64,000 bases of DNA from Fischerella sp. PCC 9431 (lineage in GTDB: Bacteria; Cyanobacteriota; Cyanobacteriia; Cyanobacteriales; Nostocaceae): positions 6,246,925-6,310,924 of the forward strand of contig NZ_KE650771.1 in assembly GCF_000447295.1 (NCBI RefSeq), written 5' to 3'. Made by a program: the position numbers and the translations under genes. Each line of letters opens with the position of its first letter. The stretch's first letter is position 1. The notes under the pieces were generated by a model. The model saw nothing but the letters and a program-made list of their open reading frames with translations, searched no databases and was not told where the DNA came from. Shown one piece after another: positions 18,428 to 27,344 of this stretch.

Positions 18428-21400
18428 TTAAAGACAGCATTTCAACTTATCTGCTAACACCTGGACATGAGGTTCAGCCAGCATTGTTACATGGTCGCCG
18501 GGTACTTCATGAATTTCTATTGGTTCAGTAGTCAATTCACCCCAACCCAAGGCAGGTTTTTGAAAGCTTTGAGCAAACACACCCCTGGAATCTTCTGCTA
18601 CCATCTTAGAGGCACGTAGGAGGGTAATTTTACCTGAATAAACCTGCGGAACGTAATTAATTAAAGCTTGGTAGCTAGCTTTTTGAACTTCTAGGATACA
18701 ACGAATCATGTCATGACCAGCATCGGGAGGAATGAGATTAACTCGTCTCAATTTTTCTAAAAAATAGTTGAATTGTGCTTCTGGTTCTAGCTGCTGGAGT
18801 TCTGCGTAGTCAACTGAAATTTCTTTGCCAAAAAAGCGTTCTAGTACCTGCGATCGCTTCACTAACCATCGAGCATCATCTATCGGTTCAATAACTCCCC
18901 CATGAATAGGTGCTGGTGTATCCATAATGGCCAGCAAGCCGACCTCTTGTCCTTGCTGTTGCAGTTGTTGAGCCATTTCAAAAGCCACAAGTCCGCCAAA
19001 GGAGTGTCCAGCTAAAAAGTATGGGCCGGACGGCTGAAAAGCTTGCAAGGCTTCAATATAATGAGTTGCTAATTCGGGAATCTCGGTATAAGGCTGTCGT
19101 TGTCCCTCAACTCCAGGCGCTTGCAAAGCGTAAAGCGGTTGGTCTGGACTTAGATAACGCCCTAAAGCGATGTATCCTAGAACGTTACCACCGATTGGGT
19201 GAGCGCAGAATAAAGGTAGTTTGGAACCTGCGGTTTGAATACCCACTAGGGGAGACCAAGGTCGCTCAGGTGTATCAGAGCGGAGAAGGGTCGCCAGTTG
19301 TTCGATTGTTCCCCCTTGGAAGAGAGTCGATAGGGGTAACTCCCGACCGAACTGCTGCTGAATCAAGGCCATTAAACGCACTGCTAGCAGCGAGTGACCA
19401 CCAATGTCAAAGAAATTCTCTGTGACACCAATAGGGCGAAGGTTAAGAACCTCTTCCCAAATTTGCACTAGTTCTAGTTCCAGATTGTCACGGGGAGCAA
19501 CCAAAGTTTTTGCTTCTGGGCTTCTGTCTGCATTGGGAGTGGGGAGAGCTTTGCGATCAACTTTACCACTGGGGGTTAAGGGTAAAGTGTCTAAGATGAT
19601 CCAGGCGGCAGGCATCATGTAGTCTGGGAGGTGTTTTTTGAGACACTTCTTTAGTTCTTGCTGATTGATTGTGATGCCATTTCGAGGAACGATATAAGCT
19701 ACTAAACGCTTACCAGATTGATCTTCATAAGCTGTGATAACGCAGGTTAGTATATCTGGATGCTGGCGCAGTACACTCTCGATTTCCCCTAGTTCGATGC
19801 GGAAACCACGAATTTTCACCTGATGGTCAATGCGACCAAGAAACTCAATATTACCATCTGGCAAATAACGAGCCAAGTCTCCAGTTTTGTATAAACGCTT
19901 TTGTGAGTGCAGAGTCCTGAGTGCAGAGTCCTGAGTAATAATTTCTCCCCTGCTCCCCTGCTCCTCTGCTGTTTCTGCCTTCCCAAACGGATTGGGAATA
20001 AATTTCTCTTCGGTCAACTCTGGAAGGTTGAGGTAGCCACGGGCAAGCCCCAGACCACCAAGATACAGTTCTCCTGGTACACCGATGGGGACGGGTTGGA
20101 GATGGCGATCTAGAATATAAACTTGGGTATTTGCGAGCGCACGACCGATGGGCGGCTGATTTTTGGCATCGCGACATTCGGCAATAGTGGCACAAACAGT
20201 TGCTTCGGTCGGCCCATAGGCATTAAAGAAGCGACGACCAGAAGCCCAACGCGCTACTATATCCGCAGAACAAGCTTCGCCAGCAACAATGATTGTCTGC
20301 AAATCTGGTAGTTCCTCAGCAGGTAGTATTGCTAGTACAGATGGTGGTAAGGTGACAGTTGTGATAACGCGATCGCGCAATAACCGCAACAAGTTTGTAC
20401 CAGGTAGTAGTTCATCAATGGTCGCTAAACACAGTGTTGCCCCTGCTACCAAAGCCATGAAAATTTCACTGATGGAAGCGTCAAAGCTGAGGGAGGCAAA
20501 TTGAAGGACACGGCTATCTGGTTGAATGTTGAAAGCCTGAATTTGTGCTGTAGCTAGGTTGCACAGTCCTCGGTGTTCTAGAAGCACGCCTTTGGGCTTA
20601 CCCGTAGAGCCGGATGTATAAATAATGTAGGCTACGTTATCAGGCGTTACAACTTGTTTCGGGTTAGTATTGCTGTGTTGGGTAATAATCTCCCATTCTT
20701 GATCTAGGTGAACTACAGTTGTCCTTTGTCTTGGTTCAATGTCCAATGACTCTTGGGTGAGCAACACCGATAATCTGGCATCTTCCACCATGAAAGCCAA
20801 GCGTTCTTTGGGATAGGTAGGGTCTAGGGGTACATAAACACCACCAGCTTTGAAAATGGCTAAAATGCTGACAATTATCTTTGGCGACCGTTCTATGCAA
20901 ACTCCCACTCGCATCTCTGGTCTGATGCCAAGCGAATCGCTACGCGACAGCTTCGCTGAACGCAGATAGTTGGCTAGCTGATTTGCTTGGGCGTTTAACT
21001 CCTGGTAGGTAATTGTAAAATTATTGAAAATTAGGGCGATCGCTTCTGGGGTACGCTCAACTTGCGCCTCAAATAACTGATGAATGCAGACATCAGCAGG
21101 ATAATCTGTTTGGGTATCATTCCATCCCCATAGCAACTGCTGACGCTCTGCTGCTGTTAATAAAGGCAACTTATCCAATCGTTGTTGTGGATTAGCAACA
21201 ATACCTTCTAGCAAAGTTTGAAAGTGAGCCAGCATCCGAGTAATTGTGGCGTCATCAAACAGTTCTGTTTTATACTCCAGCCACCCCGTCAATCTCTCTT
21301 CGCTTTCTTTAAAAGACAAGGTTAAATCCAATTTGGCCGTGCTACTATCTATCGCTTGAGAACTCAAGGTTAAGTTAGAAAGCTTCAATTCTGTTCTAGG

Positions 21401-22690
21401 AGCATTATACAAAGCGAACCCGACTTGAAATAGTGGTGAGTGACTCAGATCGCGCTCTGGCTGTAGTTCCTCCACTAGCTTTTCAAAAGGTAAGTCTTGG
21501 TAGTTGTATGCTTCCAGCGCTACTTCCCGCACTTGTTCTAACAGCGTCAAAAAAGTTGGGTTACCGGAAAGGTCTGTTCGTAGTACCAAAGTATTGACAA
21601 AACAGCCAATTAACTGTTCTACTTCCGGTTGCTGGCGACCTGCTGTAGCTGTACCTACCAGTAAATCTTCTTGACCTGTGTAGCGGTAAAGTAAAGTTTT
21701 GAATGCCGCCAGCAGCATCATAAACAGAGTTACTCCTTGCTCCTGGCTCAATTTCTTCAGCGCCTCTGTGAGAGATTTAGACAGGGTTAGCTGTTGCTTG
21801 GCTCCTTGGAAATTTGGCAATGGCGGACGTAGGCGATGCCCACGGCGAGCTTCGCTAACGCTAGGTAACTGCAACAATGGCAAGTTGCCACTTAGTTTCT
21901 GTTTCCAGTAATTCAGTTGGGTTGTCAGCATCTCACCCTGTAACCACTGTCGCTGCCAAACTGCAAAGTCTGCATACTGGATAGGCAATTCGGGAAGTGT
22001 ATGCTGTATGCTACAGGAGTTAGCCTCGTAAAGTGCGCCTAATTCCTCTATCAGCACACCCATAGACCATGCATCAAAGATGATGTGATGAACGATCAAA
22101 ATCAGCACATAATGCACTTCATCCAATTGCAGCAGAGTCGCCCGCAGCAAAGAGCCTGTAGATAAATGGAAGGGTTGTTGTGCTTCCTTGGTTGCTAGTT
22201 GAGTTACTTCAGCTTGCTGATGCTCTTTTGGCAGATGTCTGAGATCCACTTGATTGAGCCTTAAGGTGAAGTTGGGAGCAATAACTTGCATTGGTTCCCC
22301 ATCTACTACCTTAAAGGTGGTGCGGCAGATTTCGTGACGGCGGACAATTTCGTTTAGGCTTTGTTCTAGTGCTGCTACGTTGAGTAATCCTTGGATTTCA
22401 ACTGCTCCGGAAATATTGTATGCGGGGTTAGCAGGGTGCAACTGATCAAGAAACCACAACCGTTGTTGAGCAAAAGAGAGGGGAAGTTTGTCATTCCGTG
22501 AGGTGGGTAGCAATGGTTGAGAAGTTGCAGGAGTGAGAAAGTTGAGAATTTCTGCTTTACGCTTTGATAACTCGGCTTTGAGAGCAGGTGTCAACGTTCC
22601 TTGGGGGGCGCGATAACGAAGGCGATTCCCTTCCACCCACAAATTGATATTCAGCCGACGCAGATCAGACAAAAACTGGACGACGGTCAT
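18428..22690 (-). CDS. NRPS terminal module: docking-C-A-PCP-thioesterase
   Basis: 1420 residues: a TubC-like N-terminal docking domain (about 1-55), condensation domain (68-500, active-site motif HHIIFDAWS near 201, so HHxxxD is intact but the usual Gly is Ala), adenylation (525-1035), carrier (Ser near 1096 in GGHSLLAV) and type I thioesterase (1150-1420, GHSFGG near 1226). The ten-residue pocket reads D-A-S-T-I-A-A-V-C, close to published aromatic (Tyr/Phe) codes. It adds the last residue and releases the chain. It overlaps the upstream A-PCP gene by 4 bp (ATGA-type), so the pair is translationally coupled. Three small repeats are inserted in frame (see the repeat entries), lengthening loops of the C and A domains. 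Confidence 0.93.
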   Translation of the reverse strand: MTVVQFLSDLRRLNINLWVEGNRLRYRAPQGTLTPALKAELSKRKAEILNFLTPATSQPLLPTSRNDKLPLSFAQQRLWFLDQLHPANPAYNISGAVEIQGLLNVAALEQSLNEIVRRHEICRTTFKVVDGEPMQVIAPNFTLRLNQVDLRHLPKEHQQAEVTQLATKEAQQPFHLSTGSLLRATLLQLDEVHYVLILIVHHIIFDAWSMGVLIEELGALYEANSCSIQHTLPELPIQYADFAVWQRQWLQGEMLTTQLNYWKQKLSGNLPLLQLPSVSEARRGHRLRPPLPNFQGAKQQLTLSKSLTEALKKLSQEQGVTLFMMLLAAFKTLLYRYTGQEDLLVGTATAGRQQPEVEQLIGCFVNTLVLRTDLSGNPTFLTLLEQVREVALEAYNYQDLPFEKLVEELQPERDLSHSPLFQVGFALYNAPRTELKLSNLTLSSQAIDSSTAKLDLTLSFKESEERLTGWLEYKTELFDDATITRMLAHFQTLLEGIVANPQQRLDKLPLLTAAERQQLLWGWNDTQTDYPADVCIHQLFEAQVERTPEAIALIFNNFTITYQELNAQANQLANYLRSAKLSRSDSLGIRPEMRVGVCIERSPKIIVSILAIFKAGGVYVPLDPTYPKERLAFMVEDARLSVLLTQESLDIEPRQRTTVVHLDQEWEIITQHSNTNPKQVVTPDNVAYIIYTSGSTGKPKGVLLEHRGLCNLATAQIQAFNIQPDSRVLQFASLSFDASISEIFMALVAGATLCLATIDELLPGTNLLRLLRDRVITTVTLPPSVLAILPAEELPDLQTIIVAGEACSADIVARWASGRRFFNAYGPTEATVCATIAECRDAKNQPPIGRALANTQVYILDRHLQPVPIGVPGELYLGGLGLARGYLNLPELTEEKFIPNPFGKAETAEEQGSRGEIITQDSALRTLHSQKRLYKTGDLARYLPDGNIEFLGRIDHQVKIRGFRIELGEIESVLRQHPDILTCVITAYEDQSGKRLVAYIVPRNGITINQQELKKCLKKHLPDYMMPAAWIILDTLPLTPSGKVDRKALPTPNADRSPEAKTLVAPRDNLELELVQIWEEVLNLRPIGVTENFFDIGGHSLLAVRLMALIQQQFGRELPLSTLFQGGTIEQLATLLRSDTPERPWSPLVGIQTAGSKLPLFCAHPIGGNVLGYIALGRYLSPDQPLYALQAPGVEGQRQPYTEIPELATHYIEALQAFQPSGPYFLAGHSFGGLVAFEMAQQLQQQGQEVGLLAIMDTPAPIHGGVIEPIDDARWLVKRSQVLERFFGKEISVDYAELQQLEPEAQFNYFLEKLRRVNLIPPDAGHDMIRCILEVQKASYQALINYVPQVYSGKITLLRASKMVAEDSRGVFAQSFQKPALGWGELTTEPIEIHEVPGDHVTMLAEPHVQVLADKLKCCL
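19902..19980. repeat. Low-complexity insert within the A-domain coding region
   Basis: Contains two tandem copies of a 14-mer (gagtgcagagtcct) and a polypyrimidine run (ctcccctgctcccctgctcctctgct). In the protein it adds about 26 residues (ending DSALRTLHSQK) between FIPNPF and LYKTGDL, which are usually separated by only a few residues. Confidence 0.75.
20926..20966. repeat. Small interspersed repeat within the A-domain coding region
   Basis: The sequence (gcgaatcgctacgcgacagcttcgctgaacgc) is of the GCTACGCG/AGCTTCGCT type common across Nostocales genomes. It adds about 11 residues (AKLSRSDSLGI) between NYLRS and RPEMRVGVCIERS. Confidence 0.7.
21831..21862. repeat. Small interspersed repeat within the C-domain coding region
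   Basis: The sequence (aggcgatgcccacggcgagcttcgctaacgct) belongs to an abundant cyanobacterial interspersed repeat type. It replaces the usual LPTDRPRPP-like segment with LPSVSEARRGHRLRPP, adding about seven to ten residues. Confidence 0.7.
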
Positions 22691-24573
22691 AATTCTCCCT
22701 CCTCCAAGGCGCCCTCAAGCTGAAGCTGTGGAATTTGTGATGTTTCTTTTGCCCAACGCAGAGTTTCAATGCTTTCTGCTTGGGTAGCTAAGGTTGGTGA
22801 ATCAAATAGCGATCGCAAAGGCAATTCTACTTGAAATGCTTTCCCCACGCGAGATAGAAGCTGAGTAGCGTTGAGGGAGTGTCCACCTAATTCAAAGAAG
22901 TTGTCGTTTAACCCTACCCGATCAAGATTTAAAACTTGTCCCCAGATTTGCGCTAATTGCGTTTCGATGGGTGTCCGGGGTGGTACAAAAGCTCGATTTT
23001 GTCTATTTGGTGCAGGAAGTGATCGCTTATCCACTTTACCACTAATAGTTCTCGGCAAAGCATCCATCACCACAAATACCGAAGGTATCATCGATTCCGG
23101 TAGGGATAATAATAAAAAATCTCGCAACTTACCTGATTCAAGTTCTTCCTTCAACACAACATAAGCGCACAAATATCTATTACCATTTGTATCATCTCGA
23201 TCTACGACTGCTACATCTTTAACTAATGGATATAACCGCAGATAATTCTCAATTTCTCCAAGTTCTATTCTCACTCCTCTAATTTTTACCTGTCCATCTC
23301 GACGACCCAGACATTCAAAATTTCCATCTTCTAAAATTCGACCTAAATCACCCGTTTTATAGACAATATCATTGGGATTATTACTAAAAGGATTGGGAAT
23401 AAAAACCCTATTGGTTAACTCCGGTTGCTGATAATAACCCAAGGTACGATAGGGAGTCCGAATATAAATTTCTCCGACCATTCCCGGAGGACAAACTTTT
23501 CCTCGTTCATCAACAACTAAAGCCGCAGCTCCATCCATTGGTTTGCCAATGGGAATAAATTGCCGTTGACTATCAGCAGGCTTAACGAAATAAAAGAACT
23601 TCGTCATTGTCGTTTCCGAAGCACCGTAAAGATTGACTAACTGAATCCTCTCGCCGTATACATCCGTCCATCGACTAACATCTGCAGGTAGTAGGGGTTC
23701 CCCAGATAGAAGAATATACTGTAAAGATGAAAATTTTTGCGGGTCTAAATCCTCATTCAGGATAGAGCGAAACAAAGAAGGCACGCAATGAATTAAATTA
23801 ACTTGCTGTTTATCTATCCATTCAATTAACTTTCTAGCATCAAGAATAATATCTACTTTGGGCGGAACACAAACGACACCGCCAGCACATAAAGGCACAA
23901 AAACATCTCTTAAAAAAGCATCAAAACTAGGTGTTATTAATTGACTAACTCTAGTAGATTCTTTAATACCTAATGTTGTGATTTCCCAGTTGATAAAATG
24001 AGCGATCGCTTTGAGACGCCCTGCTATTCCCTTGGGCTTTCCCGTCGAACCAGAGGTAAAGTATAAATAGCACATATCGTCTGGTTCTACCTGAATACTA
24101 GGTCTCTCCACCTGATCATATCTTGCATAATCACTCCGGAGATAATTCAAAGAGTTAAAATTATCTAGATTTTCTTCCAGACAAATAATTTGTGACTGTA
24201 GAAACTCTGCTATTGTGCCATTGCTAATTTTCGTTAACCCTGTTGCATCAACAATCAACCATTGTGGAGACGCTTCTGAAATGATGGTATTAATTCGGTG
24301 TTCAGGTAGATCGGAAACTAGTGGGATAAAGACACAGGCTGCTTTTAAAATGCCGATAATTGCAATAATAAACTTCACAGAATCTTGGGCTAAAATTGCC
24401 ACCATTGAACCTTTAGTAGCACCCTGTTCAATAAGAAAATTCGCTAGTTTATTTGACTGAGTTTCAATCTCACCATAAGTGAATTGTTTTTCTTTGCAAT
24501 CAATAGCGATATTGTTACGAAATTTTTCAGCAGTTTGGCTAAACCAGTCTTGAATATAAATTTGAGTATTCAT
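22687..24573 (-). CDS. NRPS adenylation-carrier protein (A-PCP)
   Basis: 628 residues from the ATG at 24573 (MNTQIYIQDWF...); a longer TTG-started frame from 24657 would overlap the preceding gene further. Adenylation core: YLYFTSGSTGKPKG, the YGASETT variant and YKTGDLGR, followed by a carrier with Ser near residue 565 (GGHSLNATQ). It has no condensation domain, so it should take its C domain from the C-terminal C of the 27345-31991 protein. The pocket reads D-A-R-H-L-S-L-M-T, which I cannot match to a substrate. It overlaps the racemase-like gene by 35 bp and the TE-bearing NRPS by 4 bp, all in one operon. Confidence 0.9.
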   Translation of the reverse strand: MNTQIYIQDWFSQTAEKFRNNIAIDCKEKQFTYGEIETQSNKLANFLIEQGATKGSMVAILAQDSVKFIIAIIGILKAACVFIPLVSDLPEHRINTIISEASPQWLIVDATGLTKISNGTIAEFLQSQIICLEENLDNFNSLNYLRSDYARYDQVERPSIQVEPDDMCYLYFTSGSTGKPKGIAGRLKAIAHFINWEITTLGIKESTRVSQLITPSFDAFLRDVFVPLCAGGVVCVPPKVDIILDARKLIEWIDKQQVNLIHCVPSLFRSILNEDLDPQKFSSLQYILLSGEPLLPADVSRWTDVYGERIQLVNLYGASETTMTKFFYFVKPADSQRQFIPIGKPMDGAAALVVDERGKVCPPGMVGEIYIRTPYRTLGYYQQPELTNRVFIPNPFSNNPNDIVYKTGDLGRILEDGNFECLGRRDGQVKIRGVRIELGEIENYLRLYPLVKDVAVVDRDDTNGNRYLCAYVVLKEELESGKLRDFLLLSLPESMIPSVFVVMDALPRTISGKVDKRSLPAPNRQNRAFVPPRTPIETQLAQIWGQVLNLDRVGLNDNFFELGGHSLNATQLLSRVGKAFQVELPLRSLFDSPTLATQAESIETLRWAKETSQIPQLQLEGALEEGEL

Positions 24574-25402
24574 ATTTTTTGCATTTACATGTATCTCTTT
24601 CTTGAGGTATGCTAAATTCTTGGGAAAAGATTTGTGAAAGAAACTGAAAAGCTGCAATTGTATTTGGGAGATCGGTGTAATCTTGGAGATGTGAAATATT
24701 CCATAGTTCTTGTGCGATAATCGTCAACGGATCTAAAAAAACATTTTCGCCTTGCTCACTTGAAAGCAACTCTAAATATTTATTTAATAAATGAATTTCT
24801 GTACAGCCTGCAATCAAGTTTTGTACCTTGTACTTAGCTTGCAAATCTTGCAAGATGGGTAGACATTTTTTAAACTCTCCTTTAATTTTGAGATAATAAA
24901 TCATCTGATGAATTAGATTTTGGTCATTTTCATCAGGTAATACAATGTAATTTTTAGCAAACTGCCAGAGAATATGATTTTGAAATATTTCTAGCTTACG
25001 GGTTCCCGTTGAACAAATTAATATATGCTTTTCCTGACGTTCTAAAATCTTTTTAAAAATGATATCTACTAAAGAAATAACTCTATCCCTCAGTTCATAA
25101 GGCAGTTTGGGGAGTAAGTAATGAGATGTTATGCAACAAATGACAATTTTTGAGACATCTAATTCACATAATTGATATAAAGCCTTGGTTAAATTAGCTA
25201 GTAAAATTTTCTCATCTCCCCTGAGCAAAGCCTCTGTTCGATCAGGAAATGTCGGGTCAGAATAAACAATAACTTTAGGTGATTGTTGCTCGCGTTGACC
25301 TAAAATATTACATTCATAAATTGTCTTCAGAAATTCAGCCGATGCTAAGGGTCCCATACCACCTAAAACACCTAACATTTCCCTCTTGTGACTCTTTATC
25401 AT
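24539..25402 (-). CDS. Aspartate/glutamate racemase family protein
   Basis: 287 residues. It opens with LGVLGGMGPLAS, the signature of the Asp/Glu racemase family, and has the two catalytic cysteines in ICCITSHYLLP (about 88-98) and AGCTEIHLL (about 196-204). The enzyme would supply D-Asp or D-Glu, as McyF does in microcystin clusters, and no epimerisation domain was recognised in the NRPS proteins. It sits between asparagine synthetase and A-PCP on the same strand with short gaps, so it belongs to the NRPS operon. The substrate (Asp, Glu or another amino acid) is not determinable from motifs. The last 20 or so residues (CKCKKYEYSNLYSRLV) are odd and overlap the next gene. Confidence 0.82.
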   Translation of the reverse strand: MIKSHKREMLGVLGGMGPLASAEFLKTIYECNILGQREQQSPKVIVYSDPTFPDRTEALLRGDEKILLANLTKALYQLCELDVSKIVICCITSHYLLPKLPYELRDRVISLVDIIFKKILERQEKHILICSTGTRKLEIFQNHILWQFAKNYIVLPDENDQNLIHQMIYYLKIKGEFKKCLPILQDLQAKYKVQNLIAGCTEIHLLNKYLELLSSEQGENVFLDPLTIIAQELWNISHLQDYTDLPNTIAAFQFLSQIFSQEFSIPQERDTCKCKKYEYSNLYSRLV

Positions 25403-25443
25403 TTTGCCAGTACTTCCTCGAAGTTTAAATAAATTTAATACTG

Positions 25444-27324
25444 TTAGTTAAGGTCAGGCATTTTGAATTCCTGTAAAAATATGCCGAAAGTAAGGGGTAT
25501 GATTAACAAGTCTATGTCAAAAGGAAGATTGAGGTGAAAACCATCTTGTAGATATTGGTTTTTAAGATTGTCTATAGTGGCTGGGTTAAAATAGCCTTGC
25601 TTTTTAATTAAATCACTTGACAATATATCATTGATATATTCAATATTTTGTTTCAATAAACTAGGACTTCCAGGTGCATGAAAAGCAAATTTTTCTCGCT
25701 CAATTATTTCTTGGGGAAGAAAGGGTCTTGCTGTTTGTTTAAGTATATATTTTTCTTTTAAATTGTTGAGTTTTAAACCGGGAGGTATTTCTTTGGTAAA
25801 TTCAACGAGATTGATATCTAAAAATGGATAACGCGCTTCCACAGAATTAGCTAAAGCCATGCGATCGCCATGATCGGCAACCAAATGATCTGATAATCTT
25901 AATTTAAAATCAAGATAAGACCTTTGATGAATAAAATGCCTATTTCGCAGCTTTTCTGGGTTAACTAATTCAAAGTTAAGACAGTCAAACTCGGTAAATC
26001 GCTCATTAAGTTCTAGGGAATACAAAGCTAGTTTTGTTTCTCGGTAAGAATATAAATCTCTTTCATAAAAAATATTTTCATCTCCCCATACCTTTAGTCG
26101 TAACTCATCCTCTAATATAGATTCCAAACTATAATCTCTTTTGTTTGCAGAAAGGTTACTATTTCGTAATTTTTCCAAACGATAACCGACATAACCTGCG
26201 AACAATTCATCAGCGCCTTCACCAGTTAACACAGCTTTAATATGATTATTTCTGGCACAGTTAGAAAGAGCCAAAGAAGCTGTATTATAGGTTTCTTTTA
26301 GCGGACATTCCGAATGATAAATAGCTTTGATTAAGCCTTTGCTAATTTCATGCCAATCAAACCAAATATTATGGTGGATGAAATTAAGTTTTTTCAACAA
26401 AATGTCTCGATATTTTGACTCGCATATATCTTTATCTGCAAAACCAATCGAGAAAGAATGTATATCAGTTTCAGGGAGTAATTTATTGGCTATAGCTGCA
26501 ATTAATGAAGAATCTAAACCGCCACTAACATAAACTCCCACAGGAACATCAGCGTGTAAACGATACTTCACTGATTGAATTAAGAGTTCTTGTAATTTTT
26601 CTGTATAATAGCTTTCTGGTTGGCTAGAATACGTTTCATTTAGCTGCGGATAATCTAAATCCCAATATTCTGTGACTTTTACCTGATAATCTTTAATCAG
26701 AATATAATGACCACTTTTCAAACTTTTGATATCTTTAAACATAGTTCTCGGACTTACCAATCCGGGAAATGTGAGGATTTGATCTAAACCCACTAAATCA
26801 ACTTCATGCTTAACTAAGGGATGCGCTAAAATCGCTTTGATTTCTGAGCCAAAAATTAAGAATTTATCCACGATTGTATAAAAAAGTGGACAAATGCCCA
26901 TCTGATCCCTAGCTAAAATTAATTGTTGTTCTCGATAATCATAAAGAGCAAAAGCAAATTGACCATTGAGTTGATTTAAAAAATCTAGTCCATATTCCTC
27001 ATAGAGATGAATCAAAACTTCTACATCTGTATTAGTGCGAAATCTATGACCTTGTTGAATTAATTTTTTCTTCAGTTCCAGATAATTAAATATTTCCCCA
27101 TTACATATTAAAACAATTGTTTTATCTTCGTTATATAAAGGTTGACTGCCACCTTCTAAATCAATTAAACTTAACCTGCGAAAACCCAAACCTAAATTTT
27201 CTTTAATTAAATATCCTGATGAATCTGGACCTCGATAAATTAATGTGTCAGCCATATCCTCCAGGATTTTTTGATTTGGACTGCGTTCTCTTGAAATATC
27301 AAAGTATCCACAAATACCGCACAT
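25444..27324 (-). CDS. asnB: Glutamine-hydrolysing asparagine synthetase
   Basis: 626 residues. An N-terminal Ntn glutaminase with nucleophile Cys2 (MCGICGYFD) and a C-terminal synthetase with the pyrophosphate loop SGGLDSS near 267-273. Both halves look complete, so it should convert Asp to Asn with Gln as nitrogen donor, or amidate a related carboxylate. Next to an NRPS whose A domain carries K278 and H322 (a pocket reminiscent of Asp/Asn codes), it may provide or modify that building block. Lasso-peptide cyclases are relatives, but these generally lack the working glutaminase nucleophile and sit beside a lasso protease and precursor, which are absent here. 21 bp downstream of the NRPS. Confidence 0.9.
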   Translation of the reverse strand: MCGICGYFDISRERSPNQKILEDMADTLIYRGPDSSGYLIKENLGLGFRRLSLIDLEGGSQPLYNEDKTIVLICNGEIFNYLELKKKLIQQGHRFRTNTDVEVLIHLYEEYGLDFLNQLNGQFAFALYDYREQQLILARDQMGICPLFYTIVDKFLIFGSEIKAILAHPLVKHEVDLVGLDQILTFPGLVSPRTMFKDIKSLKSGHYILIKDYQVKVTEYWDLDYPQLNETYSSQPESYYTEKLQELLIQSVKYRLHADVPVGVYVSGGLDSSLIAAIANKLLPETDIHSFSIGFADKDICESKYRDILLKKLNFIHHNIWFDWHEISKGLIKAIYHSECPLKETYNTASLALSNCARNNHIKAVLTGEGADELFAGYVGYRLEKLRNSNLSANKRDYSLESILEDELRLKVWGDENIFYERDLYSYRETKLALYSLELNERFTEFDCLNFELVNPEKLRNRHFIHQRSYLDFKLRLSDHLVADHGDRMALANSVEARYPFLDINLVEFTKEIPPGLKLNNLKEKYILKQTARPFLPQEIIEREKFAFHAPGSPSLLKQNIEYINDILSSDLIKKQGYFNPATIDNLKNQYLQDGFHLNLPFDIDLLIIPLTFGIFLQEFKMPDLN

Positions 27325-27344
27325 AATATTTTCCTTAAATTCTT

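Noticed and set aside
25444..27324. Lasso-peptide cyclase (AsnB-like)
   Set aside because: The glutaminase nucleophile Cys2 and full-length Ntn domain are kept, and no lasso precursor or B-type protease lies nearby.
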